Shown piece by piece: positions 8,877 through 17,389 of a stretch of DNA of 64,000 nucleotides (position 1 is the first letter of the stretch; each line of letters begins with the position of its first letter). The DNA is from Petrimonas mucosa (GTDB lineage Bacteria; Bacteroidota; Bacteroidia; Bacteroidales; Dysgonomonadaceae). The notes under the pieces are model-generated. The model was not told where the DNA came from and searched no databases. It saw nothing but the letters and a program-made list of their open reading frames with translations. Position numbers and translations under genes: made by a program. The DNA is taken from the NCBI RefSeq assembly GCF_900095795.1, contig NZ_LT608328.1, positions 1,915,001 to 1,979,000 on the forward strand, read 5' to 3'.

Positions 8877-10190
8877 TTAATATTGGGACTGTTCACTCTG
8901 AAATCGCTTCGATACCTCCTCAAGCCGCAGTGTCATGGCGTTCTTGTGAGCAATGAGCGCTTCGGCTTCGGCCATGGTTTCGACGGCCGCTCCGATGCTT
9001 GTGATCCCCTCTTCCGTGAGCTGCTGAAAGGTGATCTTCTTTACAAAACTGTCCAGCGAAACGCCGCTGTATGCTCGTGCATGTCCACTTGTGGGAAGTG
9101 TGTGATTGGTTCCGCTGGCGTAATCGCCGGCGCTTTCGCAACTGTAGTTGCCCAGGAAAACGGAACCGGCACTGGTTACCTCCCGGCTGCGCAGTACGGG
9201 ATTCTCCACTGCGAGAATCAGGTGCTCGGGCGCATAGAGGTTGCTGAATCGGATGCAGGTGTCGATATCCTTGAACTGGATGGCCCGGCTGTTTTTCAAC
9301 GCCTTTTCCGCAATATCTTGTCGCGGCAGGTTGCTCAGTTGGATCTCCAGTTCCCTGTTCACCTCCCGGATTACCTGCTTATTGTCCGACAGGAGGATCA
9401 CTTCGCTGTCGGGACCATGTTCGGCTTGCGACAGCAGATCGGCGGCAACGAACGACGGATGGCAGCTGCTGTCCGCCACCACAACCAGCTCGCTGGGACC
9501 GGCAGGCATGTCGATGGCAGTGCCATAATATTGGGCTGCATGCTTTGCCGTCATCACGTACTGGTTTCCCGGGCCGAAGATTTTCTCCACCTTCGGAACC
9601 GAATGGGTACCGAAACACATGGCTCCGATGGCTTGGATCCCTCCAAGTACCACTACACGGGTTACGCCGGCAAGGGATGCCGCATAAAGGATGGCTGGAT
9701 GAACGGTCCCATCCTTGTCGGGTGGTGTACAGAGCACGATCTCGCTGCAACCGGCTATTCTGGCAGGAACGGCCAGCATCAGGACGGTGGAGAAGAGCGG
9801 TGCGGTTCCTCCCGGGACGTAGATCCCCACTTTCTCGATGGGCCGTGCCTCACGCCAGCAAACCACACCGGGGGAGGTCTCCACTTTCAGGGTCTGCTCC
9901 TGTTGCGAAAGGTGGAACTTCTCGATATTCCTTTTTGCAAGGCCGATGGCCTCCTTCAATTGTTCCGGTATCGATGAGGCTGCGGCTGCAATCGTCCCGG
10001 CATCCACCGTAAACTGTTCTGCCGCAAAACCGTCAAATTTCCGTGCATATTTCAGCAAGGCCTTGTCCCCCTTTTTCCGGATATCGTAAAAAACGGTATT
10101 TACCAGCTCCATCAGCTTGGCCTGTTTGATGGCGGACCGTTCTGCCAGTTTCGGCCACCTTTTTTCTGAAGGGTTATTTATCGTCTTCAT
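8877..10190 (-). CDS. hisD: Histidinol dehydrogenase
   Basis: 437 residues, full length. Zinc enzyme that oxidises L-histidinol to L-histidine with two NAD, the last pathway step. Marks: VYVPGGTAPLFSTVLMLAVP, DMPAGPSELVVVAD, the family signature LLSQAEHGPDSEVILLS, and LYAPEHLILAVEN. Separated from hisG by only three bases. Confidence 0.97.
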   Translation of the reverse strand: MKTINNPSEKRWPKLAERSAIKQAKLMELVNTVFYDIRKKGDKALLKYARKFDGFAAEQFTVDAGTIAAAASSIPEQLKEAIGLAKRNIEKFHLSQQEQTLKVETSPGVVCWREARPIEKVGIYVPGGTAPLFSTVLMLAVPARIAGCSEIVLCTPPDKDGTVHPAILYAASLAGVTRVVVLGGIQAIGAMCFGTHSVPKVEKIFGPGNQYVMTAKHAAQYYGTAIDMPAGPSELVVVADSSCHPSFVAADLLSQAEHGPDSEVILLSDNKQVIREVNRELEIQLSNLPRQDIAEKALKNSRAIQFKDIDTCIRFSNLYAPEHLILAVENPVLRSREVTSAGSVFLGNYSCESAGDYASGTNHTLPTSGHARAYSGVSLDSFVKKITFQQLTEEGITSIGAAVETMAEAEALIAHKNAMTLRLEEVSKRFQSEQSQY

Positions 10191-10193
10191 CGA

Positions 10194-11051
10194 TCAGAGT
10201 ATCATCTTTTCAATATTCATCACCAAGATTCCCTGGGCCTCCACATCCTTCAGCGCATCGATCACATCCCAGAACTGGTCTTCCTGTACCACCGAGTGGA
10301 TACTGCTCCATCCCTCCTCGGCAAGCGGCAGGATACTGGGCGACTTCATTCCCGGAAGAATGGCACAGATCCTTGGAATCGACGAATTGGGCGCGTTCAT
10401 CACGATATATTTGCTTTCCACTCCCCGCTTGTAGGCCCTAATACGGAACAGAAGCCTCTCCAGGAGTTCCCGACGGGCAGGAGTGAGCTGCTTGTTTGCA
10501 ATCAGCACTGCCTCGCTCTTGATGATCGCCTCCACCTCCTTCAATCCGTTCATTATTAATGTACTACCGGTGCTTACTATATCGAAGATCCCGTCGGCCA
10601 GGCCGATTCCGGTCGCAATTTCCACACTTCCCCCCAGCTCCTCGATCTTCACATCGATGCCTTTCTTGCTGAAGAATTTCCCAAGGATTTTGGGATAGCT
10701 GGTGGCAATCCGCTTACCTCGGAAATATTCCAGACCGGTATACTCCTCATCTTTGGGAATCGCCAGCGAGAGCCTGCAGTTACCAAAACCGAGCTTCTCA
10801 ATCTCGTCCACCTCCTTCTCTTTTTCCCACACTTCGTTCTCTCCCAGAATACCGATATCAGCAACGCCGTTTTCAACGTATTGCGGAATGTCGTCATCTC
10901 TCAGAAAGAGAATCTCCATGGGGAAATTGCGGGCCTCCGTCCTCAGCTTCCTGTCGCTGTTCGACACCTTGATACCGCATTCGCTCAGCAACTGCAACGA
11001 TTTCTCACTCAATCGCCCTGTTTTCTGGATGGCTATTTTCAGCTTTTCCAT
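10194..11051 (-). CDS. hisG: ATP phosphoribosyltransferase (long form)
   Basis: 285 residues from ATG 11051 (MEKLKIAIQKTGRL); an open frame upstream would start inside the attenuator terminator and is not used. It condenses ATP with PRPP, the first and feedback-controlled step. The catalytic part shows ADIGILGENEVWE and the PRPP loop FDIVSTGSTLIMNGL. At this length a C-terminal ACT-like domain is present (about residues 210-285), so the long HisG form that needs no HisZ applies. First structural gene of the operon, 47 bp after the attenuator's T run. Confidence 0.96.
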   Translation of the reverse strand: MEKLKIAIQKTGRLSEKSLQLLSECGIKVSNSDRKLRTEARNFPMEILFLRDDDIPQYVENGVADIGILGENEVWEKEKEVDEIEKLGFGNCRLSLAIPKDEEYTGLEYFRGKRIATSYPKILGKFFSKKGIDVKIEELGGSVEIATGIGLADGIFDIVSTGSTLIMNGLKEVEAIIKSEAVLIANKQLTPARRELLERLLFRIRAYKRGVESKYIVMNAPNSSIPRICAILPGMKSPSILPLAEEGWSSIHSVVQEDQFWDVIDALKDVEAQGILVMNIEKMIL

Positions 11052-11097
11052 CTGTATCTGTTTTGTGCAAGCGTTTTTCAACCGCTTGGGTGTTAAT

Positions 11098-11127
11098 AAA
11101 AAAAAACCGCCTGAAATCTTCAGACGG
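11098..11127 (-). terminator. Histidine-operon attenuator terminator
   Basis: On the minus strand, CCGTCTGAA-gat-TTCAGGCGG forms a 9-bp stem with one G-T pair and a 3-nt loop, followed at once by nine T. It lies between the leader peptide stop and hisG, so as an ordinary terminator it would silence the operon. Leader segment TCAGGCG (11170-11176) repeats the 3' arm and can pair with the 5' arm instead, giving an anti-terminator. Confidence 0.88.
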
Positions 11128-11163
11128 GTCAATATTGTGGATTGATGCTTCTACATATCCTTA

Positions 11164-11220
11164 TCACCTCGCCTGACAGCAAGTATGAAAATGATGATGG
11201 TGAAGCTTGTTTACTTTCAT
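11164..11220 (-). CDS. His-rich leader peptide of the histidine operon
   Basis: 18 codons from ATG 11220 to TGA at 11164-11166: MKVNKLHHHHFHTCCQAR, with four consecutive His and a fifth two residues later. Too rich in His to be chance at this spot. The stop codon lies just past the segment that competes with the terminator stem. A ribosome waiting for charged tRNA-His at codons 7-12 would leave that segment free; one reaching the stop would cover it. This is the arrangement of a classical amino-acid attenuator. Confidence 0.88.
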   Translation of the reverse strand: MKVNKLHHHHFHTCCQAR

Positions 11221-11239
11221 TTTATCTCATTTAATGTCG

Positions 11240-11247
11240 CAAAGTTA
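11240..11247 (-). promoter_or_regulatory. Promoter -7 box of the his operon (TAACTTTG)
   Basis: Exact TAnnTTTG match on the minus strand, 19 bp before the leader-peptide ATG. TTG-containing -33 candidates lie roughly 15-22 bp further upstream. Confidence 0.7.
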
Positions 11248-11418
11248 ATAGAATAATTTTAACAAGGGGCAAAATTTGCCATTTATTTTTAACTCTGGCC
11301 AAAAAAAGTTGCCGTCGACACCGTTTCTCACTTTTCGCTCTACCTCCCGACACCCTTCTAGAGGGGGCAATTGACCCAAAAAATGGGATCTCCTAAATTA
11401 TATATCGCAAATTTTATG

Positions 11419-11426
11419 TAAGTTTG
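11419..11426 (+). promoter_or_regulatory. Promoter -7 box of the porin gene (TAAGTTTG)
   Basis: Exact TAnnTTTG match ending only 6 nt before the porin ATG at 11433; the transcript would start at or next to the start codon. Confidence 0.6.
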
Positions 11427-11432
11427 CACCCG

Positions 11433-13457
11433 ATGAGAAAAATCATATTCATAGTTTTATGGATAACCGTCTGTGTCTCCGAATCGATGGCTCAGGCGCG
11501 TGTTATTTTGCCTGATTCGTTGCAAGTGACACCCCGACAGGCTCCACATGATCATCAACATGAAATGGAAGAGCCGTTCGACACCGTCAACCTGGTACTG
11601 CCTGCTGCTACAGTCTGGTATCTTCACCCCAGAAGCGGCGACCGCCTTGTCGCAGCCATGGACACGTTGAAGCACAATTACCAGCAGACCACGATCCCCG
11701 ACGGATATTCGGTTGCAGGCGGATATTTGGGACCGATCGGATCGCCCTTCATCTCGAAAATATTTTTCGAACAAGACGAAACCAGCCATTTCCCGTTTTA
11801 CGATGCTTACAGACCCTACAATAAGTCGCCCGAACAACACCTTTTCTACAATACGCGGGTACCGTACGCCAACCTCACTTATCAGACCGCGGGTAGCCGA
11901 CCGGTAAAGGAGCAACGGTTGAAAGCGTTGCTGACGACCAACTTTGGAAAACGTCTCAATGCGGGCATAGAGGGTGACCTGATCAGTGCAAAAGGATTAT
12001 ACAGGTCGCAGGAGAACAAGCACAACGACTGGTCTCTTTTTGGAAACTACCTGAGCGACAAGTTCGAGAGCCATCTTCTGGCGTCGACCTCCACCGTAAA
12101 GCAGTTTGAGAATGGTGGAATTACCGATGAGCGGTTCATCCTCGATCCGGAATCGGTAGGCGAGAACTTCTCGACAGGCGACATTCCCGTGAAATTCACC
12201 AATACCTGGAACAAGATGAAGACCAACCATCTCTTCTTTTCCGGAAAGTACAATATCGGGTATAACGACCGGTCGGCAGATTCGCTTGGCAGCGGCAAGT
12301 TCGTGCCTGTAGCGAGCCTCGTTATTACGTCGCATTATACGGGACAGGACCGGCGGTTTCTCTCCTATGATACGGCACAGGTAACGATTGAGGGCCAGGC
12401 GATGCAACGTATCGACCAGTTCTATACGAACCGTTATTACAATACGGCGGTTGACGACAGTGTCACCTTTTCATCCTTCAAGAACAGTGTCGCACTGTCG
12501 CTTCGTGAAGGATTCAAACCATGGGTGAAATTCGGTCTGACAGGGTATATAGAACATGAAGTGAGGAACTTCTCGATGATCGACTCGGTCGGCGGTAACA
12601 TCGGCCGGAGCAAACACCGCGAAAACTCCCTTTTTATCGGGGGGATACTGAACAAACAGCAGGGAGAGCATTTCCGTTTCAACCTGCAGGCCAACCTGGG
12701 CATGGCGGGAGCCGATCTTGGGGAGGTGAACCTGGAGGGAGAGGTGGAGACCGCCTTCAACCTGGCCGGAAAGCGGACCGAGCTGAGTGGTCATGCCTAT
12801 CTCCGGAACATCACCCCGAATTACCTTCAGAAACATTATCACTCCAAATATTTCTGGTGGGATAAAGAGTTGGAAGATGTGCGCAGGGCATTTGTCGGCG
12901 GCAGGCTTCATATTCCGTTCACGAACACTACGGTGAATGCAGGCGTGGAAAATCTGCAGAACTATATCTATTTCGATCAAGAGAGAACGGTTGCCCAACA
13001 CGCTCCTAACGTACAGGTGTTGACTGCAGGTGTGGATCAGAATATAAGGCTGGGTGTATTCAACTGGGATAATCGGGTAGTCTACCAGACCTCGAGCAAT
13101 CAGGAGGTAATACCGGTGCCCTCTTTAAGTGTTTATTCAAATATGTATTTGAAAGCGCTTATAGTGAATGAGTTGACCTTTCAGTTCGGTGTCGATGCCC
13201 ATTATCATACCACCTATTTCTCTCCCGGTTACGAGCCGGCTTTGCTTCAGTTCTACAACCAGCGTGAGAAAGAGATTGGTAACTATCCCATTGCCACTGT
13301 ATACGCTAACATGCACCTGAAACAGACCCGTTTTTTTGTAATGCTCTACAATGCTGCGTCCGCCGTATTGAAGCCGCGCGAATATTTCTCGTTGCCCAAC
13401 TATCCGGTAAATCCGATGATGTTCAAAATGGGCCTTTCGGTTGACCTGCACAATTAA
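11433..13457 (+). CDS. Putative outer-membrane porin (Porin_10 type)
   Basis: 674 residues. ATG 11433 gives a signal peptide ending at SESMAQ; a TTG nine bases earlier is possible but less likely. The mature protein is long, beta-rich and full of aromatic residues on alternating positions, with the segment PEQHLFYNTRVPYANLTYQT and NAGIEGDLISAKGLYRSQEN typical of the Bacteroidetes putative porin family. Probably a beta-barrel in the outer membrane; substrate unknown. The solute-binding gene follows 15 bp later and may be co-transcribed. Confidence 0.8.
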   Translation: MRKIIFIVLWITVCVSESMAQARVILPDSLQVTPRQAPHDHQHEMEEPFDTVNLVLPAATVWYLHPRSGDRLVAAMDTLKHNYQQTTIPDGYSVAGGYLGPIGSPFISKIFFEQDETSHFPFYDAYRPYNKSPEQHLFYNTRVPYANLTYQTAGSRPVKEQRLKALLTTNFGKRLNAGIEGDLISAKGLYRSQENKHNDWSLFGNYLSDKFESHLLASTSTVKQFENGGITDERFILDPESVGENFSTGDIPVKFTNTWNKMKTNHLFFSGKYNIGYNDRSADSLGSGKFVPVASLVITSHYTGQDRRFLSYDTAQVTIEGQAMQRIDQFYTNRYYNTAVDDSVTFSSFKNSVALSLREGFKPWVKFGLTGYIEHEVRNFSMIDSVGGNIGRSKHRENSLFIGGILNKQQGEHFRFNLQANLGMAGADLGEVNLEGEVETAFNLAGKRTELSGHAYLRNITPNYLQKHYHSKYFWWDKELEDVRRAFVGGRLHIPFTNTTVNAGVENLQNYIYFDQERTVAQHAPNVQVLTAGVDQNIRLGVFNWDNRVVYQTSSNQEVIPVPSLSVYSNMYLKALIVNELTFQFGVDAHYHTTYFSPGYEPALLQFYNQREKEIGNYPIATVYANMHLKQTRFFVMLYNAASAVLKPREYFSLPNYPVNPMMFKMGLSVDLHN

Positions 13458-13472
13458 ACAAACTGTTTGACC

Positions 13473-14258
13473 GTGAAAACGAAAAGGATGCTTATTGTTT
13501 ACAGCATACTTCTGGGGATCGTATTGGCCCTGATGGTTATGCTATATTCCCTTTCCAGGAAGAGTGCCGTTTTGCCCAGGGACTATCCGGAAATAGTGGA
13601 AAGCGGCGAACTCAACATTGTTACCAGCTATGATCCAATCGGATACCATGTGTCGGGTGATACCATCGCCGGATTTCAATATGAGCTTATAAAAATTCTG
13701 GAGCGGGATTGGGGTTTAAAAATCAATATTTTCCTTGAAAACGGCCTGGATAAGAGCCTCGAGGGACTGAAGCAGGGAAAGTATGATGTTGTTGCCCGGA
13801 ACATTCCAGTAAATACAGAGTTGCGGCAGCAGTTCGGTTTTACCCGGTCGATCAACCTGAACAAGCAGGTGCTGGTGCAGCGGAAGGCGGAGTTCAACAA
13901 CGGAGTCGCCCCTATCCGTCAACACCTCGATCTGGCCAAGAGGACCATCCATGTACACCGGAACTCGCCGGTAATCCTGCGCCTGCAAAACCTCTCCCAT
14001 GAGATTGGCGACACCATTTTTGTGGAACAGAACGACCTGTATGAGACGGAGCAGCTTGTAATGATGGTTGCCGGTGGAGATATCGATTTTACGGTTTGCG
14101 ATGAGATCGCTGCCCGGGAACTTGCAGAGAGGATGGTTGAAATTGATGTGGAGACCGATATCAGTTTCACGCAACTGGAGTCGTGGGCAGTCCGGAAAGA
14201 GTCGCCCATCCTGCTGGACAGCCTCGATAGCTGGCTCTCCCGTTATCGCCGCAGGTGA
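13473..14258 (+). CDS. Membrane-anchored solute-binding protein, SBP_bac_3 (MltF-N-like)
   Basis: 261 residues from GTG 13473; TTG 13467 and ATG 13488 are alternatives, and GTG keeps the basic KTKR before the membrane helix (about residues 7-27). The rest matches the family 3 solute-binding fold: GELNIVTSYDP, GFQYELIKILERDWGL, LKQGKYDVVARNIPV, and a final GDIDFTVCDEIAA. No lytic transglycosylase domain follows, so unlike MltF it would only bind a ligand, perhaps an amino acid or a muropeptide. It follows the porin gene closely and converges with hemW one base after its stop. Confidence 0.78.
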   Translation: MKTKRMLIVYSILLGIVLALMVMLYSLSRKSAVLPRDYPEIVESGELNIVTSYDPIGYHVSGDTIAGFQYELIKILERDWGLKINIFLENGLDKSLEGLKQGKYDVVARNIPVNTELRQQFGFTRSINLNKQVLVQRKAEFNNGVAPIRQHLDLAKRTIHVHRNSPVILRLQNLSHEIGDTIFVEQNDLYETEQLVMMVAGGDIDFTVCDEIAARELAERMVEIDVETDISFTQLESWAVRKESPILLDSLDSWLSRYRRR

Positions 14259-14259
14259 T

Positions 14260-15387
14260 CTACTCCACCCACATCAGTTCGCTCATGATCCCGTCGGAGA
14301 TGAAGATTCCTTCCCGGCTAAGTATCAATGAGTTCTCCTTGATGGTCAAAAGATTCTCCCGGATAAACTTCCGTGCATTCTGCAGGCAGTAGTCGTACAT
14401 CTCCTGTCCGAATTGCTCCTTCAGCAGGAGCAGATCCACTCCCCACATTGTCCGTAACCCGGTCAGTACAAACTCGTTGTATTGCTGCGAATGGGTCAAC
14501 CGCTCCCTCTCCTGCGGGAGTTCACCTGCCCCGATTGCAGTGATGTACTTCTCTAGCGAGGCCACATTCCACGACCTGCTCTCCCCGTCGTACGAGTGGG
14601 CAGAGGGACCCAGCCCGAGATATCTCTCGTTTTTCCAGTAGGAGGTGTTGTGTGCGGAGTATTTTCCGTTCCTGGCGAAGTTGGAAATCTCGTAATGCTC
14701 AAATCGGTTCAGGGCAAGCATGTCGATCAGCATGGAGAACATCTCCCTGCTGGTCTCGTCGGTCGCGGGTTGCACCCGTCCCCTTTGCAGTAGCGTGTAG
14801 AGCCTAGTCTGTTTCTCATAGATCAGGTGATAGGCCGAAATATGTTCAATATCCAGTTCACAGGCCTGTATCAGGTTTTCTCTCCACTTTTCGGGCGTTT
14901 GACCAGGCAAGCCGTACATTAGGTCGATGCTGATGTTTCCGAACCCTGCATCGCGACAATGCTTTACCGCACTGACCGCCTGTTGGGCTGAATGGCGCCG
15001 GCTCAGGAACTTCAACTCTTTGTCGTCGAAGCTCTGGATTCCCATGCTGATCCGGTTGAAGGGCAGCCCCTGCAGAAGCTTTGCATAATCTCCCGTCAGA
15101 TCGTCCGGGTTGGCCTCCAGTGTGATTTCGGCATCTGGATCGATCTGGAACAGCGCTGCAAGTTGCTTGAAAATTTCTTCGAAATGATCCCTGCTCAATC
15201 TAGAGGGAGTACCGCCACCGAAATAGATGGTCCTCACCGGCTCTTTCACTTCGTCTCTCCGTAAACCGGCCTCTCTGCAGATAGCCTCCGTGAAGGCATC
15301 CATCTGGCTCTCATCGGTCTCCTTGTAGAAGTCGCAGTAGATACACCTCGTCTTGCAGAATGGGATATGGATGTAGATGCCGGCCAT
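14260..15387 (-). CDS. hemW: Radical SAM heme chaperone HemW (oxygen-independent coproporphyrinogen oxidase-like)
   Basis: 375 residues. The radical-SAM CxxxCxxC site is at the N-terminus in IPFCKTRCIYCDF and the SAM-binding GGGTPS follows. ISMGIQSFDDKELKFLSR and DLMYGLPGQTPEKW fit HemW, and the C-terminal HemN_C region with AHNTSYWKNERYLGLGPSAHS is present. HemW delivers heme to target proteins and does not itself oxidise coproporphyrinogen. Its ATG overlaps the stop of the upstream HD gene (TAATG). Confidence 0.92.
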   Translation of the reverse strand: MAGIYIHIPFCKTRCIYCDFYKETDESQMDAFTEAICREAGLRRDEVKEPVRTIYFGGGTPSRLSRDHFEEIFKQLAALFQIDPDAEITLEANPDDLTGDYAKLLQGLPFNRISMGIQSFDDKELKFLSRRHSAQQAVSAVKHCRDAGFGNISIDLMYGLPGQTPEKWRENLIQACELDIEHISAYHLIYEKQTRLYTLLQRGRVQPATDETSREMFSMLIDMLALNRFEHYEISNFARNGKYSAHNTSYWKNERYLGLGPSAHSYDGESRSWNVASLEKYITAIGAGELPQERERLTHSQQYNEFVLTGLRTMWGVDLLLLKEQFGQEMYDYCLQNARKFIRENLLTIKENSLILSREGIFISDGIMSELMWVE

Positions 15388-15836
15388 TATTCGGTTTGAA
15401 GGGTAGGGGATTCTGTAAGGAATTTATATGCGTTCAGGTATCTTCTGATACGGGCGACGGCTTTATCGTCGAGCTCTTTCAGTCGACGGATATCCATGTT
15501 GTCAGTCAGGTCGTTCAGCTTCACCCTGACGGCCAACGGATTTTTCGCCAGGCGCACCAGATACTCCCCGTATGTTTCCGATTCGTCGTGCGTCAATGCC
15601 TTCACGGCCTCCACAATTTCTGGAGAGAAACCCTCATTTGTCAACGCTTCAAATGTCCAGGCGGAATCCTCCACCACATCGTGCAGTACACCGGCAATCT
15701 TCTCTTTCAGGGTATGGCCGGCACTCATTACCCGCACAACATGTCCCAGGTAGGGCTGTCCGTTCTTGTCGAATTGTCCCGTGTGTGCTTCGGCTGCAAT
15801 TCCGGTCGCCCGTATCAGTTGTTCTTGTAGTGTCAT
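15387..15836 (-). CDS. HD-domain hydrolase, MESH1/SpoT-like (small alarmone hydrolase candidate)
   Basis: 149 residues. HD metal site: AAEAHTGQFDKNGQPYLGHV near the N-terminus, then GVLHDVVEDS (His-Asp pair) and VRVKLNDLTDNM, the order seen in the hydrolase half of RelA/SpoT and in MESH1. No synthetase, TGS or ACT domain is present. Hydrolysis of (p)ppGpp or a related nucleotide is an inference. It overlaps the gene before it by 4 bp (ATGA) and hemW by 3 bp. Confidence 0.82.
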   Translation of the reverse strand: MTLQEQLIRATGIAAEAHTGQFDKNGQPYLGHVVRVMSAGHTLKEKIAGVLHDVVEDSAWTFEALTNEGFSPEIVEAVKALTHDESETYGEYLVRLAKNPLAVRVKLNDLTDNMDIRRLKELDDKAVARIRRYLNAYKFLTESPTLQTE

Positions 15837-16609
15837 TTTGCTTCTTCAATCAGTTTCCTGGTCAGCAATGGCTCGTCGGTGGTGATGTAGTCGACTTTCA
15901 GGTCGATCATCTCCTTGATATCTTCCGCTTTATTTACTGTCCAAACGTTCACTTTCAGTCCCAGATCGTGCGACTCCTTTACCCAATGCGGATTATTTTT
16001 CACCACACTGAAGTGATAGTCGATGCCGGCGGCACCCATCGACTTGATTACCCGGGGTGAGAGATCTCCGTTCAGGTAATAGACCGGTGCGGCAGGATCG
16101 AGCTTCCTCACCTGGTTGACAAGATTGATGCCAAACGAGATGTACTCTACCCGGTTTTGTAACCCCCTGGCGTGTACCATCTTGATCACCTTCTCTGCCA
16201 ACTCGTCTTCCGCCTCCTTTTTCTTGTGTGTCTTGAATTCGACGATCAGCCTGGTATTACCGCATTTTTCAAATGCAGCCAGATACTCTTCCACGGTAGG
16301 CATCGGTTCCCCGTTCGCCAGTTTCACCTGTCTGAGCGTAGCGGCAGGGGTCTCCTGCACCGACACTTTCTTTCCGTCGAGCATGATATCGGCGTCGTGA
16401 TTGACTACCGGAATACCATCAGAGGAAAGCCAGATGTCGACCTCCGAGCCGTAGACCTTCAGGGCATCGGCATTTACCAATGAGGCTATCGAGTTTTGTG
16501 CTGAACCGTCGGTTTTCCAATATCCGCGGTGTGCAATGATCTCCTGTGATGTTGCGTAAAAAGCAACCGACAGGAAGAGCAGAGTAATCATTCCAATTTT
16601 TTGCTTCAT
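15833..16609 (-). CDS. Glycerophosphodiester phosphodiesterase, exported
   Basis: 258 residues from ATG 16609, which opens a signal peptide (MKQKIGMITLLFLSVAFYA, cleavage about TSQ); open sequence upstream lacks any signal. GDPD barrel marks: EIIAHRGYWKTDG with the catalytic His and Arg, EVDIWLSSDGIPVVNHD with metal ligands and second His, VEFKTH, and the C-terminal KVNVWTVNKAEDIKEMIDLKVDYITTD. It would release sn-glycerol 3-phosphate from glycerophosphodiesters in the periplasm. First gene of an operon with the HD hydrolase and hemW. Confidence 0.9.
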   Translation of the reverse strand: MKQKIGMITLLFLSVAFYATSQEIIAHRGYWKTDGSAQNSIASLVNADALKVYGSEVDIWLSSDGIPVVNHDADIMLDGKKVSVQETPAATLRQVKLANGEPMPTVEEYLAAFEKCGNTRLIVEFKTHKKKEAEDELAEKVIKMVHARGLQNRVEYISFGINLVNQVRKLDPAAPVYYLNGDLSPRVIKSMGAAGIDYHFSVVKNNPHWVKESHDLGLKVNVWTVNKAEDIKEMIDLKVDYITTDEPLLTRKLIEEAK

Positions 16610-16829
16610 GATTGTTGAATTTTTATTGTTGAATTTCATGCGTTCGTAATGTTCTCCGACCATATCCGGTTTCAACAACCGGTACGATCCGAACTCAAAG
16701 GTACAGAAATTTATAATTCTTCCGTTCGATAGACAGATAATTACTAAAAAAAAAGAGTTGATTTGGCGGTTTTTGATCATTGCTGATTTGAATATGTTCA
16801 TATATTTGTTGATGTGAGATCGTAGAGAG

Positions 16830-17353
16830 GCATGGGCGTCACCATATTGGCAAACCTGCTGCCTATGCAGGAAAAGCTTTCACCGCACTGTTTGTGGTCT
16901 CAGAAGATCTAATATGGTGGGAGATACTCTCTCCCGAACACAATTATGCGAAAGACCGGTAGACCGCTCCTCACTGCCTGCGATACCTGAACGGTTGGTG
17001 TTATAACTTCAATCTGGAAGCACATGTGGGTTATGAGATGCGTGTCGTCAGATCGCAGGATCTGATCCATTGAGAGGCCACTCCCTTAAATCCGGTATTG
17101 AAAGCTTCTGACGAAGAGAAACAGATAGCCAATAATCAACTTCCACCAGAGTTGCAAAAAAAGATCGACATGGCTGAAAAAATCAACAATTCCGACTTGG
17201 TTTTTTGTGAATATCAGGGAAAACTACTTATCAACTACTTACTCTTTGGGAGATCTGAACGGAACGGAATTCCTGGCAGAGGCCCTCTATGATGATAACA
17301 TGGAACAATTTCTCACCGGATGGTTTCCCGAGTGGTTCAGGTTCATTTTCTAA
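16830..17353 (+). pseudogene. Decayed glycosidase-like gene (propeller GH type)
   Basis: Reading the plus strand gives a continuous family-like peptide broken by two in-frame stops (TAG at 16960, TGA at 17071 where a Trp codon TGG is expected in DLIHW) and a frameshift near 17236, after which GDLNGTEFLAEALYDDNMEQ continues in another frame. Fragments such as YEMRVVRSQDLIH, NPVLKASDEEKQIANNQLPP and INNSDLVFCEYQGKLLINY resemble exported five-bladed-propeller glycosidases (GH43/GH32-like) of Bacteroidetes. The N-terminus is missing. Clearly non-functional. Confidence 0.72.
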
Positions 17354-17389
17354 CTTCAACTCTCTCTGTGAAATTTGGGGCTTCCAATC

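Noticed and set aside
8847-9977. 376-codon plus-strand open frame
   Set aside because: Lies fully antisense to hisD; composition typical of a shadow frame.
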